Shown in pieces: positions 44,032-54,095 of a DNA stretch of 64,000 bases; position 1 is the first letter of the stretch; each line of letters opens with the position of its first letter. This stretch comes from Bdellovibrionota bacterium. GTDB taxonomy: Bacteria; Bdellovibrionota; Bdellovibrionia; Bdellovibrionales; Bdellovibrionaceae. The notes under the pieces were generated by a model that did not search any database, was not told the origin of the DNA, and saw only the letters and a program-made list of their open reading frames with translations. The position numbers were made by a program, and so were the translations under genes. Location of the stretch: NCBI GenBank assembly GCA_963170155.1, contig CAUJGP010000009.1, positions 1 through 64,000 of the forward strand, written 5' to 3'.

Positions 44032-46449
44032 TTAGTGATTGTTTGTATCAATTTCAACCCAAGTAATGCCATCGCCGCCGGTTTCAGGAGTGCCTGCTTT
44101 CCATTTTTTGACGTAAGGACTTCGTGAAAGATAGGAGCGAAGTGATCGCTTGAGAGCTTCTGTTCCATGGCCGTGAATGATTTTAATCCGGTCTTCACCT
44201 CTTAGAACGGATTGGTCTAATTCACGTTCAATGAGTGTTAAAGCTTTATCAATGGTTTGCCCCCGGATATCAATCGCAGGATCTAGTGGATTCAAACTGG
44301 TATGGAAACTTGTATGTTGCCGAAGAAGACGCGCTGTAGGATTGGCGCTGACTTCAGGAGGTTTCAATTCGCGCCAGGAAATACTAAGGCGTAGTGAATT
44401 GGTGAGAACAGGGATTTCTCCTTTGGCATTGGCTTTTCCTTGAATAATCCCGTCTTGCGAAAGTGAGGGGATATACACTTTGGAACCAGGTGGGTAGCGT
44501 TGCAAAAAATCGTTGGCATCCTGAAGAGGAGCTTCATCATTTGCTGGTCCACCTTTTTTAGATTTAATGATTTCCGGTAGATCTTGTTTAATATTTTCCA
44601 ACTGTTGGTATCTTTTAAAAGAGTCTTCCACTTTAGCGTGGCTGATTTTTTCTTGGATGTCTTTTCGTGCTTCAACTGCAATTCTGTCTAAGACGTGTGA
44701 TTTTTCTTTTTCAAGTTGAGCCAACAGGTTTTCGTATTTTTTCTTTTCTTTTTCAGCTTGATGAGCTCTTTGGTTGAAGTCTTTTTGCGTGCTGATGAGG
44801 TCTTGTTTCAATTTTTCTAATTCATCAAAGGCTTGGCGTTGAGCTCTTTGCTCAGGAGTCAGAAGAGTGTAGGCTCGATCTATGATTTTCTGTGCAACGC
44901 CCACGCGCTTTGCTGTTTGTATGGCAAGGGAGTGGCCAGCAATGCCCGGGATGAACAAGTAAGTGGGACGACCTGATCTTTCATCATATTGAAGGCTTCC
45001 TTGAAGGATGGTGCTTTCCGCGCCCCATCCTGTTTTGAGAGGACCAAGATGAGAAGTGAAAACGCCAAAAATATTTTGTTGAGCATAGGATTCAATAAAG
45101 CTTCGAGCCAGAGCACTGCCTTCTTCTGGGTCAGTAGAACCGCAAATTTCGTCCACAAGAAGGAGCTGGGATTCACCGTGCAGATGCGTGGCTTGATCTA
45201 AAATTTTAAGGTGGGCTGCAAAGGTAGAGAGATGTTCATCGACGCTTTGGGCATCTCCAATGGCTGTTATGATATTTTCGAAGAATGGAATTTCAGACTG
45301 TGATCCTGCAGCAATGGGCATTCCGCAACGGGCCATTTGAGCTGCTAATCCTAAGGATTTCAATAAGACAGTTTTACCACCGGCATTGGGACCGGTCAGC
45401 AGCAAGATTCGTTTTCCTTGATCCAAGGTCAAGGTGTTTGGAACGACAGTGTTGGAGCGAAGACTGAGAAGCGGATGTCGTAAATCTTTTAACTGGATGT
45501 TATGTTGAGAGAAGCGAGGAGGGGTTGCGTTCAGATGTTCTGCTAAATTGGCATGAGCTAAATAAAAATCAACTTCTTGGAGAATTTCGCGGGAGAGAAT
45601 AAATTCATTATTTTTTGAGGATAGATAATGGGATAACTCCGTGAGCAGGCGTTCAATCTCTTGTTCAATACCCCATTCCACTTGTTTAAGACGGCTATTA
45701 AGAGGAATCACTTCTTGCGGTTCAATAAATACTGTTTGTTTACTTTGCGATTGAGACTGGATAATGCCAGGAACATGGTGCTGAAAGCCTCCTTTAATCG
45801 GAATCACCCATCGTCCCTCTCGTGATGTAACGTATTTATCCTGAAGGTAAGTTTCCATGTCAAAATCACGCACCAAACGATCCAAGGTTTGTTGAATTTG
45901 TTTTGTTAAACCTTCTTTTTCTCGGAATAAATTGTACAGGGTTTCACTGGCATCGCTTCGAATCTCTCCTCCGAGAGTGATTAAATTATCGATGGCGGAA
46001 AGAGGCTCATCCGCTTTCATAAGGCGATGGTGAAGGTCTTTCAACCAGGGTGATTGAAACGCCTTCAACACTTCTCGGAGCGCAATGGTTTCTGTACAAA
46101 AATGGCGAATGTCTCTGATTTCAAGAAGAGCAAGCACTGATTGCTTTTTGAGTTTCATGGACCAAGAATCAAAAAAATCAAGACTTTGTGTATGAGGCCG
46201 TATTCCTGTTTTTAGGAGGATGCGAGATTCTTCGATTTTTTCAAAACTTTCTTGAGCCCCTTCTGGGCTTGTTTGTGGACGGAGATTTAAGAGGGCTTCT
46301 TTGGTGGGGCTTCCTGTGGCGAAGGTTTCTAAATGTCCTAGAAGCTCTTTCCAATCAAGATTATTTAGCTCTTTAATAGAAGAGGAATCAGAGGGTGATG
46401 CTATTCTTTTATTCAGTTGATTTTTAGTATCGTCGTCGGAGTAGGACAC
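44032..46449 (-). CDS. mutS2: MutS2 (Smr-domain MutS-family ATPase)
   Basis: 805 residues. There is a MutS-type core with Walker A LLTGPNAGGKTVLLK and LLLVDEICGSTDPEEG, a long coiled coil (about 520-640) and a C-terminal Smr domain with DIRGQTIDKAL and IIHGHGTEALK. MutS2 lacks the mismatch-binding domain; it acts on branched DNA or on collided ribosomes. The GTG start at 46449 lies inside the 3' end of lnt (26-base overlap), so the two are coupled. Confidence 0.94.
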   Translation of the reverse strand: MSYSDDDTKNQLNKRIASPSDSSSIKELNNLDWKELLGHLETFATGSPTKEALLNLRPQTSPEGAQESFEKIEESRILLKTGIRPHTQSLDFFDSWSMKLKKQSVLALLEIRDIRHFCTETIALREVLKAFQSPWLKDLHHRLMKADEPLSAIDNLITLGGEIRSDASETLYNLFREKEGLTKQIQQTLDRLVRDFDMETYLQDKYVTSREGRWVIPIKGGFQHHVPGIIQSQSQSKQTVFIEPQEVIPLNSRLKQVEWGIEQEIERLLTELSHYLSSKNNEFILSREILQEVDFYLAHANLAEHLNATPPRFSQHNIQLKDLRHPLLSLRSNTVVPNTLTLDQGKRILLLTGPNAGGKTVLLKSLGLAAQMARCGMPIAAGSQSEIPFFENIITAIGDAQSVDEHLSTFAAHLKILDQATHLHGESQLLLVDEICGSTDPEEGSALARSFIESYAQQNIFGVFTSHLGPLKTGWGAESTILQGSLQYDERSGRPTYLFIPGIAGHSLAIQTAKRVGVAQKIIDRAYTLLTPEQRAQRQAFDELEKLKQDLISTQKDFNQRAHQAEKEKKKYENLLAQLEKEKSHVLDRIAVEARKDIQEKISHAKVEDSFKRYQQLENIKQDLPEIIKSKKGGPANDEAPLQDANDFLQRYPPGSKVYIPSLSQDGIIQGKANAKGEIPVLTNSLRLSISWRELKPPEVSANPTARLLRQHTSFHTSLNPLDPAIDIRGQTIDKALTLIERELDQSVLRGEDRIKIIHGHGTEALKRSLRSYLSRSPYVKKWKAGTPETGGDGITWVEIDTNNH

Positions 46450-48058
46450 TGGCTAAACCTCCCAAAGTCATCAGTACTACAAATACAGGAAGATAACCAC
46501 CATAGCGAGTGAAGAGAGTCAACTTTGGTGTTTCTTCATAGCTCAGTGTTATGATGTCGGACCACTCTTGATAAATGGGTGATTGGGTCAAGATGATGCC
46601 ACTGGCATCAATAGCCGAAGTAATGCCCGTGTTCGTCACCCGTAGAAGGGGTCTGCGATTTTCAATAGCACGAGCAAAAGTCATGGATAAATGTTGCTGA
46701 GGTTCAAAGCCTGTTCCAAACCAAGAATCATTGGTGATGTTTATCAAAATTTGAGCACCTAGCAGTACGCTGTGACGGTTAAGATCAGGATACAGAGATT
46801 CATAGCAAATTTGGGGAGCAAATTTGAAAAAAGAATAATCTATTACACTCGGTCCGGGACCAGGACTAAAACCAACACCTGAAGGAGAAATCTCATTTAA
46901 ATAAGGAAACCATTGGGCGAAAGGGGTGTACTCTCCAAAAGCAAGAAGCTGATGCTTACGATAAGGGGGGCTAGACAGCGTCCCATCGGCGTCAAAGGCA
47001 AAAAGAGCGTTGTAAGACTTTTCAAGAGAGGAGCTCGGGAACCCTTTTGAGAAGAGTGATTCCCTGGAATAAGCGCCGGTGATGAGGCCTTTTTGTGTTT
47101 GAGAGAGAAAAGTTTTAATTTTTTTAGGACGCCGACGATTGGAATACTCTTGGTCTAAATAATCGGGAATGGCGGATTCTGGCCAAACCAAAACATCGGC
47201 TTCGGGATGCTCACTCAGGGCTTTTTCGCTGAGGCTGATAAATCGATCGAGAATAAAATCTTGAAAACCGAGACCACGTTCTGCCATGATTTTTTCAGTA
47301 TTGCCGATGTTGGCTTGAACGGGGAGAAAGCGAATAGTTTGAGTGGGTTTATAGTTTTCTGTCCATGCTTTGCCGTAGAACCAACTTCCTGCATTGAGAG
47401 TAAGGAATCCCAATAGCGCAAAGGAGAGTCCTCGGAGGCAATGGCGGAGAGAAAAGTGGGAAGGGATGAATGTAAGAACGAGAGCATTGAACAGAAGCAG
47501 GATGAGAGAGAGACCCTGAAAACCAATGATGTCGGCCCCATGAAAGAGGGGGAATCGAGCCCAGAGCAGCGTATAACCCATATTCCACTGAAAAATATAG
47601 GGCCAGTAGATCTCGGCAAGACACCAGAGGCCACAGAGAATCACTAAGAAGCTATAAGTCACTAAAGGAGATAAATTCTTATCATTTAGTTTTAACCTTT
47701 TCTTGAGCTCAAAGATCGCCAGACCCACAAGAGGAACATACACATGCGCCAAGAGAGCAAAGAGAAGTAAAACGGCTAAAGAAATCGGTAAAGGAAGACG
47801 ACCAAATTCATGAGCTGTGTGGAACACCCAATGAAACCCAATCAAGTTGAATACAAATTGAGCTAAGAGGCCGCTCATTAAAATTTGTTTTCTTGAGGTT
47901 GCGCGATAAAGCCAAAACCACCATAGAGGAACGAAATTAAACAGAATAGCCCAGGGAGGAAAGGGGATATAGGACGTTCCAGTCATGACCCCTGAGAGGA
48001 GTCCCGCTGTGAGAGGGAGTTTGTTTTTAAATAAAAAGTATTGGAAGCGATTCATCAT
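46424..48058 (-). CDS. lnt: Apolipoprotein N-acyltransferase
   Basis: 544 residues. Six or more N-terminal membrane helices are followed by a periplasmic nitrilase-like domain with catalytic Glu in WPESAIPDYL, Lys in the region of YRKHQLLAFGEY and Cys in APQICYESLYP, and a final helix. It adds the third acyl chain to lipoproteins, fitting the several lipobox proteins in this window. It overlaps mutS2 by 26 bases. Confidence 0.93.
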   Translation of the reverse strand: MMNRFQYFLFKNKLPLTAGLLSGVMTGTSYIPFPPWAILFNFVPLWWFWLYRATSRKQILMSGLLAQFVFNLIGFHWVFHTAHEFGRLPLPISLAVLLLFALLAHVYVPLVGLAIFELKKRLKLNDKNLSPLVTYSFLVILCGLWCLAEIYWPYIFQWNMGYTLLWARFPLFHGADIIGFQGLSLILLLFNALVLTFIPSHFSLRHCLRGLSFALLGFLTLNAGSWFYGKAWTENYKPTQTIRFLPVQANIGNTEKIMAERGLGFQDFILDRFISLSEKALSEHPEADVLVWPESAIPDYLDQEYSNRRRPKKIKTFLSQTQKGLITGAYSRESLFSKGFPSSSLEKSYNALFAFDADGTLSSPPYRKHQLLAFGEYTPFAQWFPYLNEISPSGVGFSPGPGPSVIDYSFFKFAPQICYESLYPDLNRHSVLLGAQILINITNDSWFGTGFEPQQHLSMTFARAIENRRPLLRVTNTGITSAIDASGIILTQSPIYQEWSDIITLSYEETPKLTLFTRYGGYLPVFVVLMTLGGLASVLLRRRY

Positions 48059-48234
48059 ATAAGTTTATTTCTGCATAATTTTTCTGTGAAAACACGCAAT
48101 TGAAGAGGTTTGATGTTGCGCATAACAACGATTTTTATGAAGGGTAAATAAGGAGTTCTTGATTGTCTTAGGGCGGAAGAGCTTCATAAAATAGAAGGAA
48201 TATCAAAAATGACAGACATGAAGAAGGAGTCTCA

Positions 48235-48867
48235 ATGGATGTTCACCTATTGCATTGCCCGCGTTGTGGAAAAGGTTTTTATGTTGATTCTCAATCCCCA
48301 GCGCTTCCCGTGAGCGAGTTTGTGTGCACGATCTGTCAGTTTCAATTCCGAATGCAGTTTGATAACCACCGTCGTTTATTAATTCCGGTGGTGGATCAGG
48401 ACACTGACTTTGTCCCTGAGCCTGAGTTTCAGCCGCATTTTCATAAAAACAAATCGGAGTCCTCAGATCCTGTGACTTTTCGATTAAAGCAAAAATGGCA
48501 GGACGTTTTAGAAAACTTCACTCATTCAGAAGTCCATACGGAATTTATTCAATTATGCCAAAAGTTGGATCGAACTCAGTTTGCAGAAGAGCGATACCAG
48601 TATTTAAAAAAGGCTTTGGGGGACGATCCGGAGGTGGATAAGCGAATTCGGCAGATTACCATGAGGAATTCTCAGTCGGAGGTCATTAGTGATCGTCTTT
48701 TGCTTGAATCCAATAAAATTCCTCGTTGGCGCAATCTCATCATTCTCTGCGTGATCACTGTTGTCATTATTCTTTCGGGGACTCTTTTGCCTTCTTTGTA
48801 TTGGTTATCTTTTATCGGAATCTTGTTTTTGATTGGTTTGCTTTTTACCTTACATCGATACCATTAG
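48235..48867 (+). CDS. Zinc-finger membrane protein of unknown function
   Basis: 210 residues. An N-terminal finger of the MJ0042 type (CPRCGKGFYV and CTICQFQFRM, about 8-40), a charged middle and two adjacent C-terminal membrane helices (LIILCVITVVIILSGTLL and LSFIGILFLIGLLFTL). Such finger-plus-membrane proteins are frequent in deltaproteobacteria and relatives; the role is unknown. The ATG follows AAGGAG. Confidence 0.65.
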   Translation: MDVHLLHCPRCGKGFYVDSQSPALPVSEFVCTICQFQFRMQFDNHRRLLIPVVDQDTDFVPEPEFQPHFHKNKSESSDPVTFRLKQKWQDVLENFTHSEVHTEFIQLCQKLDRTQFAEERYQYLKKALGDDPEVDKRIRQITMRNSQSEVISDRLLLESNKIPRWRNLIILCVITVVIILSGTLLPSLYWLSFIGILFLIGLLFTLHRYH

Positions 48868-49278
48868 TGAGACTCATATTTTAAGGTTTTTGGTTAATCA
48901 GTGCATCGATTGCATAAAAATATTTTTATCCATTTAAAATTGATCTTTTAGCGACGGCTCATACTATTTTTGTCCTCACGGCTTTTGCGGAGCCGGATAC
49001 CTATGATGGAACCAGTGTCTCATCTTTTTGAAGCAATTTTTTGAACTCTTCTTTTTAATTGCTCTGAGATGTTTCATCTTGAGAATAAAAGTGAGAGGGA
49101 TTTAGACATCTGAATAAAATAAATAAAAATGATTTATAATTAGACGCTTTTTTAAAGTTTTCTATGAAGAGTGTTTGATTCGTAATAAAATTGAATGAAG
49201 AAACGGAGATGAATCGGATCCAGATTAACTTCCCAAAGATCATAAAAGTACGTTTTGAGACAAGGGTAAGGAGGACAA
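48868..49278. other. 411-base A/T-rich spacer
   Basis: Only weak structure is seen: CGGCT/AGCCG around 48980-48997 and GCAATT/AATTGC around 49034-49064. No riboswitch, tRNA or credible reading frame was recognised. It should contain the promoter of the gene at 49279. Confidence 0.4.
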
Positions 49279-50430
49279 ATGGAAAAGAGAGTTTCCTTCA
49301 AGATGGATAAAAAGATTATTACGTTGTTTTTAACAGGTTTCGTGATTGTTTTTTCGCCTATCAAAGTACAATTTCAAAAAAGCGTTTCAAAAATGAATTT
49401 ATTGAGCCAAACAGTCATGAAAAGCTGTTTTACCAATGAAAAAATAGAGTCTATCACAGGAAAAAAACGCTCAGCTATTTCTCCCAAGGTGGTTAAAGCG
49501 TGGAAGTTAGGAAGTTTGGATTTCATGTACAGCAAATCTTGTGGGCTAGTCTTGGATTATAAGACACTTATTTTGGAAAATCTGTTATTTACGTGGGTCA
49601 GTGACAAAAAACAGTTGGAGGAACGCATTGTTTCTGTGATTCCAGCGATTAAAATAGCTCCGGTTCTTGCGCAAAGAAGGGTGAGTTCTGTTGCAAATAA
49701 AAATAAAAAAGAGATTAAAAAAACAAACTTCAGGGGACGCATTAAAGAAAAACCTGAAGATCAAATTGCGCGTGAATTCCTTGATATCTCCGAGAGAATG
49801 AATTTTGCCAGTCGCTGTGAGAAAAAATTTATGGGGTTGCAAGGATTTGGTCCTTTAGGAAAAGCGGTTAAAGAAACTCTCAGTCGGGGATCTACGGGAA
49901 GCATTTTGAAACACAATACTTCTTTTGGGGGAGCGTGCCCGGGCTATAGGAGTATGAATCTTGAACAAAGAAAGAACCTATGGGTTTTTATTATGATGTC
50001 CATGTCCCACTATGAAAGCAGTTGTCGAGAAAGCGTGACGAACCAAGGGCCTTATGGAATTGCCACTGGATTGCTGCAACTTCATGGAGGCAAAGAAGAT
50101 ATTTATGCGAAATGGGACCCTGATTTTCATTGTGATAAAGGGATTTCGAAAAATGGCCGCAGAAGTATTCAATGCGCGTTGACCATGATTGGTGAGCAAA
50201 TTTATAGAGGGGTTCCTCTCTTCAATGAGAACTCCCATTGGCAGGTTTTAAGAAAAGTTGACAAGCCAGGATCTCAAGCCCATCAAATTCGCTATGCCAT
50301 CTCCCAAATCTCGGACTGCAAAGCCAATCCGTTGTATTTTGATTTTGACTTTAAAGTGGAAGTAAAGAAAAAAATCGAAGTGCACAATACTCGTCAAGGT
50401 CCTGGTTATGAAATAGCCAAGTTGGAATAA
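49279..50430 (+). CDS. Exported lysozyme-like (transglycosylase-fold) protein
   Basis: 383 residues. The N-terminus has a hydrophobic segment (IITLFLTGFVIVFSPI) that can serve as signal or anchor. The second half has MSHYESSCRESVTNQGPYGI then ATGLLQLHGG, the arrangement of a catalytic Glu followed by a G-x-x-Q strand in lysozyme-fold lytic transglycosylases. Cysteines in the same half (CEKKF, CPGY, CDKG, CALT, CKAN) may form disulfides. It probably cuts or binds peptidoglycan. The ATG follows AAGGAGG. Confidence 0.68.
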   Translation: MEKRVSFKMDKKIITLFLTGFVIVFSPIKVQFQKSVSKMNLLSQTVMKSCFTNEKIESITGKKRSAISPKVVKAWKLGSLDFMYSKSCGLVLDYKTLILENLLFTWVSDKKQLEERIVSVIPAIKIAPVLAQRRVSSVANKNKKEIKKTNFRGRIKEKPEDQIAREFLDISERMNFASRCEKKFMGLQGFGPLGKAVKETLSRGSTGSILKHNTSFGGACPGYRSMNLEQRKNLWVFIMMSMSHYESSCRESVTNQGPYGIATGLLQLHGGKEDIYAKWDPDFHCDKGISKNGRRSIQCALTMIGEQIYRGVPLFNENSHWQVLRKVDKPGSQAHQIRYAISQISDCKANPLYFDFDFKVEVKKKIEVHNTRQGPGYEIAKLE

Positions 50431-50489
50431 AAGTGAGTCCGTGTTGCAACAATGATGATTCATTTGTTCTTGGAAGTATCTTATGATAC

Positions 50490-51095
50490 TTGATCTCAGT
50501 GGAATATTATTGGCAAGGCCTTCAGGACTATCAGTCTATCTTAGATCATCAAAAAGAATCTCTTTCTTGGCCTCCGGAGAAGGAAGAAATATGGGGGTTG
50601 GAGCATTCCCTTGTGGTTTCTTTGGGAAAACGATCCAATGGCGAACGCGAAAAATTTTCACATCCATGGCCAGTTGTGCAATCAGATCGTGGGGGCTTGG
50701 CGACTTTGCATTCGCCAGGGCAATTGGTTATTTATCCTTTGATTTCTATTGCTAAGCGAGGCTGGGGGCCAAGGCATTATGTGTGTCAATTGCTTAAAGT
50801 CACGCAAACATCTTTATTAGAGTTAGGTCTCCGAACCCAAATCGACGATTTATCTTCAGGGCTCTTTATCGGAGAAAAAAAACTTTGTTTTATTGGATTG
50901 AGAGTGAGTCAAGGACGGGTTTACCATGGGCTTTCCTTGAATGTCTGTAATGATTTGAATTTCTTTGATGGGATCAGTGCTTGCGGTTGGAAGGGGCGGC
51001 CGCTGACAAGTTTAAAAGAGCAGGGAGTCGAGATAACTCCAGAAGAATTATTTAATTTATGGAAAAAGCAAGCATTGCTGCGGGATTGTTTTTAA
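50490..51095 (+). CDS. lipB: Octanoyltransferase LipB
   Basis: 201 residues. The family motifs are SDRGGLATLHSPGQLVIYPL, the lysine in GEKKLCFIGLRV, HGLSLNVCNDLNFF and the cysteine in SACGWKGRPLTSL. It moves octanoate from ACP to the lipoyl domains of dehydrogenase complexes. The start is uncertain: TTG 50490 has GGAAG 13 bases upstream, while GTG 50499 is an alternative. lipA is not in the window. Confidence 0.92.
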   Translation: MISVEYYWQGLQDYQSILDHQKESLSWPPEKEEIWGLEHSLVVSLGKRSNGEREKFSHPWPVVQSDRGGLATLHSPGQLVIYPLISIAKRGWGPRHYVCQLLKVTQTSLLELGLRTQIDDLSSGLFIGEKKLCFIGLRVSQGRVYHGLSLNVCNDLNFFDGISACGWKGRPLTSLKEQGVEITPEELFNLWKKQALLRDCF

Positions 51096-51241
51096 AGCTT
51101 CTCGGTCTGTTTTGTTAGACCTCAAACCAACTTAAATCATTTAGGGTCTTGTTTTGTAAAGATTACCTCGCGGGATTCTCCTTGACCTTTCATTGCAATG
51201 GATGCATGGTACGGCGCTTCCTCAAACAAAAAGGATTAATT

Positions 51242-52984
51242 GTGTCTTCATTTAGTGATTTTAATATTTCCCCTGAAGTGATCTCAACTTTAAACAAAAT
51301 GGGCTTTACGGCTCCGACTGAAATTCAACAAAAAACCTTACCAGTGCTCTTGGATGATAAAGCTCAAGACTTAGTGGCTTTGGCATCCACGGGAACGGGT
51401 AAAACCGCTGCTTTTGGAATTCCCCTGATTGAAAAAATCGATGCTCGATCTCTTCATCCTCAAGCGCTTGTTCTTTCTCCGACACGAGAATTAGCTTCTC
51501 AGGTTGCTGAGCAATTGAAAAAAATTGGGGCTGCCAAAAACATTCAAGTGGCGGTGATTTACGGTGGATCCAGTTACAGAACTCAAATCATGCAATTAAA
51601 AAAAGGCGCTCAAATTGTTGTGGCCACTCCGGGGCGTTTGGTCGACTTGCTTGAACAAGATTTATTGAGTTTAACAAAAGTGAAAATGATGATTTTAGAT
51701 GAAGCCGATGAAATGCTGTCCATGGGTTTTCAAGAGAGCCTTAATTTCATTTTATCAGCCACTCACCCTGAGGATATTGATGACAAGGTTGTAAGAGCAT
51801 CTTGTCAAACTTGGCTTTTCAGTGCCACGATGAATGCCTCGGTCCGACAGATCACTAAGCGGTATTTAGAAAAACCATTTTTTATAGAAGTGAGCACGGG
51901 GAAAGGTCTTTCTCCCACAATTCGGCATTCTTATTTTACAGTGCGCTCAGAATTGAAGACAGAAGGGCTGTTGAGATTATTGCGATCTTTCCCTCAGTTT
52001 TATGGGTTCATTTTTTGCCAGACGAAATTAGAAGTATCAGAATTGGAACAAGCACTCCTTAAAAATAATTTACCTGTAGAATCTTTGCATGGAGACAAGG
52101 TTCAAAGAGATCGAGAGTTTATTTTGAAGCGTTTTCGATCGGGCGAAACTCGAATCGTGGTGGCTACCGACGTTGCGGCTCGAGGGTTGGATATCCAAAA
52201 CCTCACACATGTTATCAATTACTCTCTTCCATGGAATGTGGAGACCTATATTCATCGCGTGGGCCGAACAGGGAGAAATGGCAGTGAGGGTCATGCTTTC
52301 ACTCTTGTTGGTCCTCATGAAATCCGTTCATTGGTTCGATTGCAAAAACAAACAGGAATTGAACTTCATAAGGGAGCTTTCCCCAAAGCTATTGAATATG
52401 CCGTTTCTGAAATGAAGAAAGTTTTGGATTTAATGACTCAGGATTTCAGCGGTGCTGCTTTTCGATCGGCAACTCAAGCCGTTCAGGAAATCCTGAAAGA
52501 AAAAGAGGAATTGTCAGATGCTCACCTTCAAGATTTTCTTCCCAAACTATTTTTATTGTTAAAAGGGGAGTGGTTCAATCAATCGGAGAAAAACCTTGAT
52601 TTCCTTGAAGGCAAAGTGCCTCGAGAGTTTGACTCGACAGAACGATCGTCACGGCAAGGTGGCGGCCGCTCCATTGGATCGAGAAGCCGTTCATCAGGAT
52701 CAGGACCTTCTAGAAGCAGGAGTGGTAGCAGCCGAGGTGAGGGGGGGCGTGAGAGACGTTTTTCTGAGGGGCGCGATTATGATCAGGTTCGCAGTCCAAA
52801 ACGCTCTAGAACAGAGGATCGATCTGAGAGCGGTCAAGGGCGGCCTCCTCGTCGCTTTGATAAAAAAAATGACGAAAATACCTCTCGCGGAAAGCGCTTT
52901 GGACGTCCGAGTAGCAGTGCTCAGAGCCAACGAGTCATTCGTTATGACGATGATGAGTCAGGGCCTTCTTCAAGAAAGCGTTAA
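51242..52984 (+). CDS. DEAD-box RNA helicase (DeaD/CsdA-like) with SR/RG-rich tail
   Basis: 580 residues from GTG 51242, which AAGGA precedes by 6 bases; a frame from 51149 has no ribosome site. The motifs are Q-motif GFTAPTEIQQ, Walker A ASTGTGKTAA, PTRELA, TPGRL, DEAD, SAT, and helicase C-terminal ARGLDIQ and HRVGRTGR. It remodels RNA, for example in ribosome assembly in the cold. The last 115 or so residues are disordered and rich in Ser-Arg and Arg-Gly (SRSRSSGSGPSRSRSGSSRG), an RNA-binding tail. It converges on the barrel gene with a 4-base overlap. Confidence 0.93.
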   Translation: MSSFSDFNISPEVISTLNKMGFTAPTEIQQKTLPVLLDDKAQDLVALASTGTGKTAAFGIPLIEKIDARSLHPQALVLSPTRELASQVAEQLKKIGAAKNIQVAVIYGGSSYRTQIMQLKKGAQIVVATPGRLVDLLEQDLLSLTKVKMMILDEADEMLSMGFQESLNFILSATHPEDIDDKVVRASCQTWLFSATMNASVRQITKRYLEKPFFIEVSTGKGLSPTIRHSYFTVRSELKTEGLLRLLRSFPQFYGFIFCQTKLEVSELEQALLKNNLPVESLHGDKVQRDREFILKRFRSGETRIVVATDVAARGLDIQNLTHVINYSLPWNVETYIHRVGRTGRNGSEGHAFTLVGPHEIRSLVRLQKQTGIELHKGAFPKAIEYAVSEMKKVLDLMTQDFSGAAFRSATQAVQEILKEKEELSDAHLQDFLPKLFLLLKGEWFNQSEKNLDFLEGKVPREFDSTERSSRQGGGRSIGSRSRSSGSGPSRSRSGSSRGEGGRERRFSEGRDYDQVRSPKRSRTEDRSESGQGRPPRRFDKKNDENTSRGKRFGRPSSSAQSQRVIRYDDDESGPSSRKR

Positions 52985-54063
52985 AACTTCCAACCTAGTT
53001 CCCAGCGCCAAAGTGTATAATAATCAGAAATTTGATTATTGGCCCAGTCTTGTCTGGAGTAAGTCAAACTGGCCGAAAGATGTTGATGATTCAAGGCAAG
53101 ACCCACTTGTTGTTCGATTTCACCCAGGTTGGCAAAGATTTGAAAAGGGGAATAGCTGTAATTGATTCCAATGCTTGAATAAAACTTGCTGTTGTCTGGA
53201 TCATTCAGCCAGTGAGTCGTAACTCCAAATTGAAGTTGTTGATCAGGCTCTAATTGAGCAGTCAGAGAAGATCCTATCCGTAGATTAGGTCTCGTATCAA
53301 AAGGCTCATGCTTATCACTTTCTGTACCAAGATTGTCTATGGTGGCGGAGAAGGTAGGGCTCCCTGCGAGATCTCCGGGAGCAAAAAGAATACTGGGTTC
53401 AAGAAAGTACATTTGCTGTCGGTGGTTGCTATAAATATCTTTTGATCCATCGACAAAATGGTCACTAAAATAACCATCATTATAAGAAAAATCTCTTTGA
53501 ACATAGCGCGCTTGCAAGCCCCAAGACCATTCTGAGTTCATGAAGCTGCCCATTTGGAATTGGAACTCAGATTCCCTCGAAGCAAGGAGCGTGATGCGCG
53601 GTAAAGAGGGATTACGTATATTTGTAAATAAAATTAATTTTGAAGGAATGATATTGAAGCCCCAGTTATCTCTGAGATAACCGATCGATAAACTGGATGC
53701 AAAATGCTCATTGGAATTTTTTTTGATCAAATCCAGTAAAAGATCGGCTTTGACGGGAGTTTCAACAATGTTGGCCACGTTCTGAAAGTATTTGAGGTTA
53801 TTATTGCCAAAACTAGAGATCCAGAATTGGGGTTTTCGCCGTAGTCCTAAAAAAGCGGGGTTACAGGGAAGCCCTGGTGATTCCTCTTCATAGGCATAGC
53901 AGAGTTGTTTACTTCGTTTGTGATCCATGTGAACTTGATCTAAAAAGAGGGTGAGCGCTTTGGGTGTAGCGCTGACTTCGAAAGAAAGAAGGCTCAAGCC
54001 CACAAGAAACCCTAGAGTAAATCGATGATAATGAAAAAAAATTTTTAGGCCGCCTTTCTTCAT
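52981..54063 (-). CDS. Probable outer-membrane barrel protein
   Basis: 360 residues from ATG 54063, chosen because AAGGA precedes it by 8 bases. A signal peptide (FTLGFLVGLSLLSFEVSATP) is followed by a beta-strand-rich body with PNLRIGSSLTAQL and FQFQMGSFMNSEWSWGLQAR. It ends LWRWELGWKF, a typical outer-membrane terminus. It follows the TPR lipoprotein gene by 32 bases. Substrate unknown. Confidence 0.7.
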   Translation of the reverse strand: MKKGGLKIFFHYHRFTLGFLVGLSLLSFEVSATPKALTLFLDQVHMDHKRSKQLCYAYEEESPGLPCNPAFLGLRRKPQFWISSFGNNNLKYFQNVANIVETPVKADLLLDLIKKNSNEHFASSLSIGYLRDNWGFNIIPSKLILFTNIRNPSLPRITLLASRESEFQFQMGSFMNSEWSWGLQARYVQRDFSYNDGYFSDHFVDGSKDIYSNHRQQMYFLEPSILFAPGDLAGSPTFSATIDNLGTESDKHEPFDTRPNLRIGSSLTAQLEPDQQLQFGVTTHWLNDPDNSKFYSSIGINYSYSPFQIFANLGEIEQQVGLALNHQHLSASLTYSRQDWANNQISDYYTLWRWELGWKF

Positions 54064-54095
54064 GAAATAATTCCTTTTTGAAAGTACGAATTTAT

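Noticed and set aside
48868-49278. Riboswitch in the spacer before the lysozyme-like gene
   Set aside because: Segments around 48970-49010 recall parts of known motifs, but no complete c-di-GMP, fluoride, TPP or SAM consensus could be built.
52596-53165. 189-codon frame across the DEAD-box tail
   Set aside because: It is an out-of-frame reading of the Arg/Ser-rich tail and the barrel gene.
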